The notes beneath the pieces were generated by a model that had not been told where the DNA came from, searched no databases, and worked only from the letters and a program-made list of their open reading frames with translations. A stretch of DNA of 64,000 nucleotides from Geodermatophilus sp. DSM 44513 (lineage in GTDB: Bacteria; Actinomycetota; Actinomycetes; Mycobacteriales; Geodermatophilaceae), in NCBI RefSeq assembly GCF_032460525.1, contig NZ_CP135963.1, forward strand, positions 3,968,001 to 4,032,000, read 5' to 3'. Position numbers and translations under genes: made by a program. Positions 59,478 to 64,000 of this stretch are shown here, in pieces; position 1 is the first letter of the stretch, and each line of letters starts with the position of its first letter.

Positions 59478-60998
59478 TCAGTCCGCCGAGGACCACTGTT
59501 GAGAGAAGGCGGATACGTAGTCCTTGTCCTGGCAGAGGCACAGTCCGCGCGGGTCCTTGGCGGCGGGTTGGGTGGGCCTGGCCGGTGGGTGGCTGCGGAC
59601 GTCGAGCCGTGTGACCTCCGTGCCAGGCAGGACGATGCCGGCTGCGCGCCGCGCCAGTCTCGCTGCGATGAGGATGCCCGCGAGAGCGGACTGGTGGGCC
59701 AACGGGACGTGGACCTCGGCATGTACTGCGCCGGATCGCAGGGGCAGGACCGCACCTCCACAGATGCCGCGGACGTAGAGGTCCCGGATGCTGCGAGGGT
59801 CGAACTGTTTCACCGTTTCTAGGTCCACTCCCAGTCGTGCGGCGATGGTCGCGAGAAGGTCGGGGGGCGGCGGCGTTCCCTGGTACAGGAGGGTTCGGAT
59901 CTCGTGGACGAGATCGGGAACGCCGAGCGCCTCGGCCACGAGTTCGTCTTCATTGCGGCTGCGGCCGGCGGGCAGGTAGAGGCAGGCGATGCAGGCTCCG
60001 CGGAGGAAGTTGTGGTCACTTGTGCCGAGGTCGCCGGGCTGGGTCCAGGCGTTTGCGGCCCAGCGAGGCAGGGATGCCTGGACCGCTCGGCGTGCGGCCG
60101 CGGAGTCGACGGCGGCGAGTGCTGCCTCCCACTCTGTGCCGGCGTCTGCCCGCGCGCCGACCCAGTCGGTGTCGTGCGGGATGGCGCTCAGCCGGTTCGT
60201 GTCTTCTGCAGCCGCGGCGTTGATGTGCTCGGCGGCGAAGGTGGCTTTCGGCTTGCCGATGTCGGCGGTCGTGCTGAGGACGTAGCGCTGCAGGTTGCCG
60301 ACGTCGATGGGCTCATGATCGGCGATGTGCACGGTTCCGGTCAGCGGGCTGCGGGCGAGCGCCCAGGTGGCTGCTTGACCGATGGCGCCGGCTCCGACGA
60401 GGACCGTCCGGGATGGCAGGCACCATTCCTCGTCGGCGAGATCGGCTTCCAGGATCGGCGCGGCTCCATCCAGGCAGGAGAGTTGCCCGTCGCTGGGAGT
60501 CGGGCCGGTGGGGTCGAGCAGGAGCCGAAAGATCGCGGATGCGGCGAGGCAGGCCGCCGCTCCGGCGCCGAACGGGATGGGGGTATCGCCGACCGGGCAG
60601 GGGCCGGTGACGCTGACTCGCCCCTGCCAGGCGTCACTGCCGGCATAGATGGTCTGCGTCCATGGTGTCGCATCGATTCCGACGGCGACGCCTACGTCAG
60701 CCTCGTCGGCCAGATCCAGTTGCGGATTGATCGCGCGGGCCAGAGCGCTCAGTTCTTCGGCGAGCTTGCTGGCTGCTGGACCGGACGGGCGCAGTGCGAG
60801 GGTGGGATAGAGGCGGGCCAGCAGGCGAACCGTGAGGTCGAGGAGAGCTCCGCCTTCGCGTGAGGTCGCTGCCTGGTCGGCGAAGGACAGCCCGACGGAT
60901 GTTCCCTCCAGCGACCGCTGGAATGTGGACGGGTCGAAGCCTGCGATTACCTGAGCCGCGGCGATCGCGGCCTTGTCGTAGTAGGGAGCCAGAGCCAT
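59478..60998 (-). CDS. E1-like ThiF-family adenylyltransferase of a ubiquitin-like operon
   Basis: A 506-aa protein. The N-terminal 190 residues have no known domain. Residues 195-330 form the ThiF/E1 Rossmann domain: VLVGAGAIGQAATWALA (200-216), acidic IADHEPIDVGNLQRYVLS with the conserved Arg, and Lys251 in GKPKATF. Cysteines at CIAC (336-339), in VRGICGGAV and in the C-terminal LCLCQDKD are candidates for zinc binding or thioester transfer. It should adenylate the Ubl C-terminus. Its ATG shares a base with the JAB stop (TGATG). Last gene of the four-gene leftward operon. Confidence 0.82.
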   Translation of the reverse strand: MALAPYYDKAAIAAAQVIAGFDPSTFQRSLEGTSVGLSFADQAATSREGGALLDLTVRLLARLYPTLALRPSGPAASKLAEELSALARAINPQLDLADEADVGVAVGIDATPWTQTIYAGSDAWQGRVSVTGPCPVGDTPIPFGAGAAACLAASAIFRLLLDPTGPTPSDGQLSCLDGAAPILEADLADEEWCLPSRTVLVGAGAIGQAATWALARSPLTGTVHIADHEPIDVGNLQRYVLSTTADIGKPKATFAAEHINAAAAEDTNRLSAIPHDTDWVGARADAGTEWEAALAAVDSAAARRAVQASLPRWAANAWTQPGDLGTSDHNFLRGACIACLYLPAGRSRNEDELVAEALGVPDLVHEIRTLLYQGTPPPPDLLATIAARLGVDLETVKQFDPRSIRDLYVRGICGGAVLPLRSGAVHAEVHVPLAHQSALAGILIAARLARRAAGIVLPGTEVTRLDVRSHPPARPTQPAAKDPRGLCLCQDKDYVSAFSQQWSSAD

Positions 60999-61516
60999 CA
61001 GATCGCCGCTCCGTTTCGCGGTGCTTCGCCATCGAGCACGAGCAGTCTGCGGGCGGTCCATCCTCGCTGCCGGTGCCATCCGGAGCCGGACAGGCGGTAG
61101 AGGGCGGTGCCGGAGCCTCGGATGCCGGCTGCCGCGAAATCCGGAACGACCAGACTCAGCCCGCCGCGCTGCGTCACGATCGGATAGGTGTCGTCGGTGT
61201 CGGAGTGGTAGGCCCGTGTTGGATGGCTGTGCACCTGCACCGCGAGGGTCTGCTGGTTCTCGTAGAGCCACTTGTTCAGCGCGTGCAACGCATCGCCGTC
61301 GACGGTCACGCAGACGCCGTCCGGCAGCCGATGCGGCACCTGATCGGGCACGTACGCAGTTGCGGCAGTGAAGACGCGCCCGACGACATGTCCGGTCCAG
61401 AGGACGAATTTTTCGGCGCCTCGACGCCCGGCCTCGCGAAGCGCGGAGTCAGTGCGGTCGATCACGGTGGTCGGGATGATGAACCGGTCGACGTCGCTCA
61501 GCAGAACCGGGCTCAC
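60998..61516 (-). CDS. JAB/Mov34 metallopeptidase (predicted deconjugase)
   Basis: A 172-aa MPN-domain protease. The JAMM zinc site is complete: Glu35 in RRGAEKFVLW, then HSHPTRAYHSDTDD with His96, His98, Ser105 and Asp108. Such enzymes process Ubl precursors or remove Ubl from targets. The GTG overlaps the stop of the upstream gene by four bases and the stop overlaps the E1 start. Since the Ubl already ends in Gly-Gly, deconjugation is more likely than maturation. Confidence 0.88.
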   Translation of the reverse strand: MSPVLLSDVDRFIIPTTVIDRTDSALREAGRRGAEKFVLWTGHVVGRVFTAATAYVPDQVPHRLPDGVCVTVDGDALHALNKWLYENQQTLAVQVHSHPTRAYHSDTDDTYPIVTQRGGLSLVVPDFAAAGIRGSGTALYRLSGSGWHRQRGWTARRLLVLDGEAPRNGAAI

Positions 61517-62196
61517 AGTGGGGGCTCCCCGTAGGCGAGCGTGAACTGTGGATTGAGGTGGACGTTCCAGCCCTGAACCGGCTGTACGGCGTAGGTGTGG
61601 ACCACCTGGACCAGTCGCGCCAGGGATCCGGCCCCGATTGTCCGGTGCAGCTCCCAGTGGTCACCGGAATGCCCCGGGTGGTCGTGGTATTCGCGGACGC
61701 CAGGCAGGCAGAGGAACGGGATGTCGTCGGGGCCGTAGGCCTGGAGCAGCGGCTGCTGCTCCACGATCATGAGGCCGCCCATCGGCGGAGCCTGCGGGGT
61801 GCCGGGCGGCGGGAAGCCCGGCGGCTGCCCCGGGTTGCCAGGGAGGGGTGCCTGGCCGGCAAGCTCCGGAGGGAACGGCACCGCGGCCGGCCGGGGCGGC
61901 CCCACGGTGCGCATCATCTGAGTAGGCACTTCCGACGCCTTGTAGGGCGCGGAGGTGAAGGGGTCGACGAAGCGGATGGAGGGGGCCTGCAGGTCGTAGT
62001 CGGTGTAGTCGACGTGCATAGCGAAGATGAACGCCGCTGGCTTGAGCTTCGGGGACGCGAAGCCGACCAGCACCGTGGGGTACTCGGCGGCCAGCAGGAA
62101 GATGCCGAGGGACCGGTGCCGGGCCGCGTCCCGGGAAAGGTTGGCGACCTCTCGGTCGTACTTCACACGTGTGACCTGCGGATGTACCGCACCCAT
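61513..62196 (-). CDS. Predicted metal-binding protein (CEHH-like) of the ubiquitin-like operon
   Basis: A 227-aa protein with an alpha/beta N-terminal half (SLGIFLLAAEYPTVLVGFAS; AAFIFAMHVDYTDYDLQAPS), a Pro-rich linker (about residues 99-139) and a C-terminal segment FLCLPGVREYHDHPGHSGDH with Cys163, Glu169, His171 and His173. This C-E-H-H set matches the predicted metal-binding domain described next to prokaryotic E1/JAB genes. Whether it stands in for an E2 is unknown; no E2-type fold is obvious elsewhere in the operon. ATG 62196 or TTG 62202 could start it. Confidence 0.7.
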   Translation of the reverse strand: MGAVHPQVTRVKYDREVANLSRDAARHRSLGIFLLAAEYPTVLVGFASPKLKPAAFIFAMHVDYTDYDLQAPSIRFVDPFTSAPYKASEVPTQMMRTVGPPRPAAVPFPPELAGQAPLPGNPGQPPGFPPPGTPQAPPMGGLMIVEQQPLLQAYGPDDIPFLCLPGVREYHDHPGHSGDHWELHRTIGAGSLARLVQVVHTYAVQPVQGWNVHLNPQFTLAYGEPPL

Positions 62197-62204
62197 GGTC
62201 AAGG

Positions 62205-62513
62205 TCAGCCGCCGATGCCGGCGCGCAGGTTGAGGAACAGCTGGGCGTCGTCGGCGAGCTCGAGCTTCTTGATGTGGAGGGACAGATCGGTCAGCGGGGT
62301 GCCGTCGGGGGCGCGCAGCTCCCAGTTCTCGATCGGCTGACCGGAGTTCTGGGTCTGCTCGAGGGCTCGGCCGGCGATCTCGAGCAGGGTCGGGTTGCCG
62401 CGGAAGGTGACGACGGTGGCTGCACCGTTCACCACCACCACGACCAGAGACTCGCCCTTGTCAGCGGGGGGCTTGCCGCGATCGGACTGGTCGAACTTGG
62501 CCAAGGTGACCAT
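62205..62513 (-). CDS. Ubiquitin-like protein ending in Gly-Gly
   Basis: A 102-aa protein. A 20-residue charged N-terminus is followed by a beta-grasp pattern: ESLVVVVVNGAATVVTFRGN, helix LLEIAGRALEQTQ, IENWELRAPDGTPL, DLSLHIKKLELADDAQLFLN. It ends RAGIGG with no residue after the second Gly, the mature form needed for E1 activation. The family resembles DUF2604-type Ubls. GAAGGAG directly abuts ATG 62513, so TTG 62504 (9 bases on) may be the true start. First gene of the operon. Confidence 0.82.
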   Translation of the reverse strand: MVTLAKFDQSDRGKPPADKGESLVVVVVNGAATVVTFRGNPTLLEIAGRALEQTQNSGQPIENWELRAPDGTPLTDLSLHIKKLELADDAQLFLNLRAGIGG

Positions 62514-62663
62514 CTCCTTCGGTTTGGCGGTGGTAGGTGCCTGCGGCCGGCGGCGCCCCGGGGGCGAGCGCAAGCCTCTCACACGGATTCCACTAGATCC
62601 AGTGGGACTCGATGGGATGATTGGGCATACCGGACGGACGTGCGCGTGGCAAGCTGCACAGGT
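62514..62663. promoter_or_regulatory. Divergent promoter region of the Ubl operon and regulator
   Basis: A 150-bp divergent region, less GC-rich than its surroundings. CCACT (62590-62594) and AGTGG (62601-62605) form a small inverted repeat around AGATCC, a candidate operator for the winged-helix protein encoded to the right. Confidence 0.4.
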
Positions 62664-63485
62664 ATGACGTGGCGGCCGGTGAACACAGAGCAATGCCCCA
62701 GGCCCGCGCAGTCGTGGTGGCCTGTCGGGGACTTCGGCGCCCTAGCAGACCCTCCTTCCATGCACGGCGGGGCTCAGTCCCCTGTTGCGTACCAGGAGGG
62801 ACTGACACTTCCGAGGTTGGTCGTCTACACGGTGGCCACCGGAGGGCTTATTGACTTGCCCAGCGTCCCCAGTTCGGTCCGGCATGTGGCGGCAAATCAA
62901 CTAGGTAGTAGGCAGCCGACGGTTCTCGTACTCGAGCTGGGGTCAGCGCGGTTCGAAGTGCAGACACTGCTGGAGATGCTCACACCGCTGGCCAGGGAGA
63001 TTCGCGCTGGGCGGTTCGGCGACGTGGTGCTTGTCGTGGCCACGACTCAGGAAAGTGTGGCGCGCATCGTCCGCATGGTCTCGGAAACCGAAGCTCTCCC
63101 CATGTACGTGACGCCATCAGCCGCCCAGGTCAAACATGCGCATCCCGCTGGCCGGCTGACCCCGACGGAGAAGGCGAGCCTGGAAGCCCTCGACTTCCTA
63201 GGGGGCCACGTCACCGTGAACAGGTTCGCGGCCGAGACGTCTCTGGAGTTGACGGCCGCGGGTAACCGCTTGAGCAACTTGGCCCGTCGTGGGTACGTCC
63301 TTCGCCTGCCTCGCTCGCGCCGAGAGGGTGACCTCTTCGTCAGCTTGGCGGCACTTCCAGGGCACGGCGAGGAAAACGTGCCTTCAATCGATGAGCGACT
63401 CATCCGCGTCTACAACGCTGAGCCCACCGGCGACTACGTCAGCCAGTCCGCAACTACTGCCGTGACTGTCAACTCTACGCCCTGA
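62664..63485 (+). CDS. Putative winged-helix regulator divergent from the Ubl operon
   Basis: A 273-aa protein. Residues 50-150 form an alpha/beta domain (TVLVLELGSARFEVQTLLEM; FGDVVLVVATTQESVARIV) of unknown type. Residues 165-235 look like a winged helix: TPTEKASLEALDFLGGHVTV, NRFAAETSLELTAAGNRLSN and LARRGYVLRLPRSRREGD, close to MarR-type HTH order. ATG 62664 has only a weak binding site. Position suggests it controls the Ubl operon or senses its trigger. No exact family recognised. Confidence 0.6.
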   Translation: MTWRPVNTEQCPRPAQSWWPVGDFGALADPPSMHGGAQSPVAYQEGLTLPRLVVYTVATGGLIDLPSVPSSVRHVAANQLGSRQPTVLVLELGSARFEVQTLLEMLTPLAREIRAGRFGDVVLVVATTQESVARIVRMVSETEALPMYVTPSAAQVKHAHPAGRLTPTEKASLEALDFLGGHVTVNRFAAETSLELTAAGNRLSNLARRGYVLRLPRSRREGDLFVSLAALPGHGEENVPSIDERLIRVYNAEPTGDYVSQSATTAVTVNSTP

Positions 63486-63573
63486 GCGGCGCCCAGAAGA
63501 CGGACACATGTCGTATGCGGGAGCGGTCTCCTCGTCGGACCATCTGGCCGCTGCTTGCCCTTGTGTTTGAGCT

Positions 63574-64000
63574 TTAGGTCATCCTGCTGTGGGCCGCGGC
63601 GATCCGGCCGGCTTCTGATCGAAGGGCTCGAAGGAGGGCGACCGCACCGGGGGACGGATCGGGCGCCGTCACCGCCACCACGGTGCGCTGCGGCGGGGTC
63701 GGTTCGTCGACTCCGAGAAGCGTCACGCCGGGCGGCACCGAGGCGGCCGCCACGCTCGGCACGACGGCGATGCCCAGCCCGGCGGCAACCAGTCCCAGCC
63801 GCGCCGGCCACTCTCTGACGGCGTAGGCGACCCGGGGCGTACCGGACGCGCCCGGCCATGCCCCCAGCAAGGGATCCCCGCCTCCCGCGTCACCCACCAC
63901 CCACGGTTCGTCCTCCAGCTCACCCAGGTCGACGACCGTCCGGCCCGCCAGCCGATGAGTCGTGGCGACCGCGACCATGAGTCGGCCCTGCAGGAGAACA
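63574..64000 (-). CDS. LysR family regulator, C-terminal effector domain (partial)
   Basis: The frame runs off the window edge (it continues upstream of MVAVATTHRL as VLLQGRL). About 140 residues of the periplasmic-binding-like effector domain are visible: MVAVATTHRLAGRTVVDLGE, DEPWVVGDAGGGDPLL, ARLGLVAAGLGIAVVPSVAA and the C-terminal helix AVALLRALRSEAGRI. The HTH lies outside the window. Probably chromosomal in style, with higher GC than its left neighbours. Confidence 0.82.
   Translation of the reverse strand, partial: VLLQGRLMVAVATTHRLAGRTVVDLGELEDEPWVVGDAGGGDPLLGAWPGASGTPRVAYAVREWPARLGLVAAGLGIAVVPSVAAASVPPGVTLLGVDEPTPPQRTVVAVTAPDPSPGAVALLRALRSEAGRIAAAHSRMT

Overview
The window is a very GC-rich actinobacterial chromosome segment. 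It has abundant GTG starts, many 1- to 8-base stop/start overlaps and GGAGG-type ribosome binding sites. The gene content (Asp23/Gls24 stress cluster, DUF222-HNH protein, form II Cox-like dehydrogenase, actinobacterial class F sortase) suggests a soil or rock actinobacterium, plausibly Geodermatophilaceae. That placement is inference from style and content; no rRNA or marker gene is present.

The left two thirds (about 1-43.2 kb) look like ordinary chromosome. In order they hold: cysDN (sulfate activation); a coxLSM molybdenum hydroxylase operon; a small anti-sigma/HTH cluster; hrpA; a MarR-DHA2 exporter pair with tandem palindromic operators; a zinc alcohol dehydrogenase; an acyl-CoA dehydrogenase; a second MFS protein apparently missing two helices; and a YihY protein. 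A general-stress block follows (hemerythrin protein, seven-gene Asp23 operon, STAS protein, TetR, PRC-barrel protein). Next come an orphan response regulator, an EAL protein, a DUF222-HNH gene broken by an IS481-family insertion, and a six-gene leftward surface-polysaccharide set (glycosyltransferase, exosortase/ATP-grasp fusion, wecB, HAD, anchored secreted protein, PIG-L deacetylase). This part ends with a GGDEF protein carrying a degenerate EAL domain. At least five copies of a hairpin repeat with conserved core and covarying arms lie between genes here.

At 43.24-43.28 kb a 38-bp 3' fragment of a tRNA gene (most like tRNA-Lys) abuts a tyrosine integrase. No complete tRNA occurs to the right, so the integrated element may run beyond the window. 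Base composition and codon use become more mixed there. The cargo includes a PHP hydrolase; an OLD nuclease plus UvrD-like helicase pair of Gabija type; a convergent reverse transcriptase coupled to a small protein with a HEPN-type RNALQH motif; a diguanylate cyclase fragment; an orphan fliG with a TetR gene; several IS elements, all inserted at CTAG; an ice-binding-like surface protein with its sortase; and a four-gene ubiquitin-like operon (Ubl ending in Gly-Gly, a CEHH-type predicted metal-binding protein, JAB peptidase, E1-like ThiF enzyme) with a divergent winged-helix gene. A partial LysR regulator closes the window.

The best candidates for undescribed biology are the RT-HEPN pair (49.3-51.4 kb) and the E2-less ubiquitin-like operon (59.5-62.5 kb). 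Both sit in a mobile, defence-rich context. Functional statements are family-level inferences read from sequence; no search or experiment was run.
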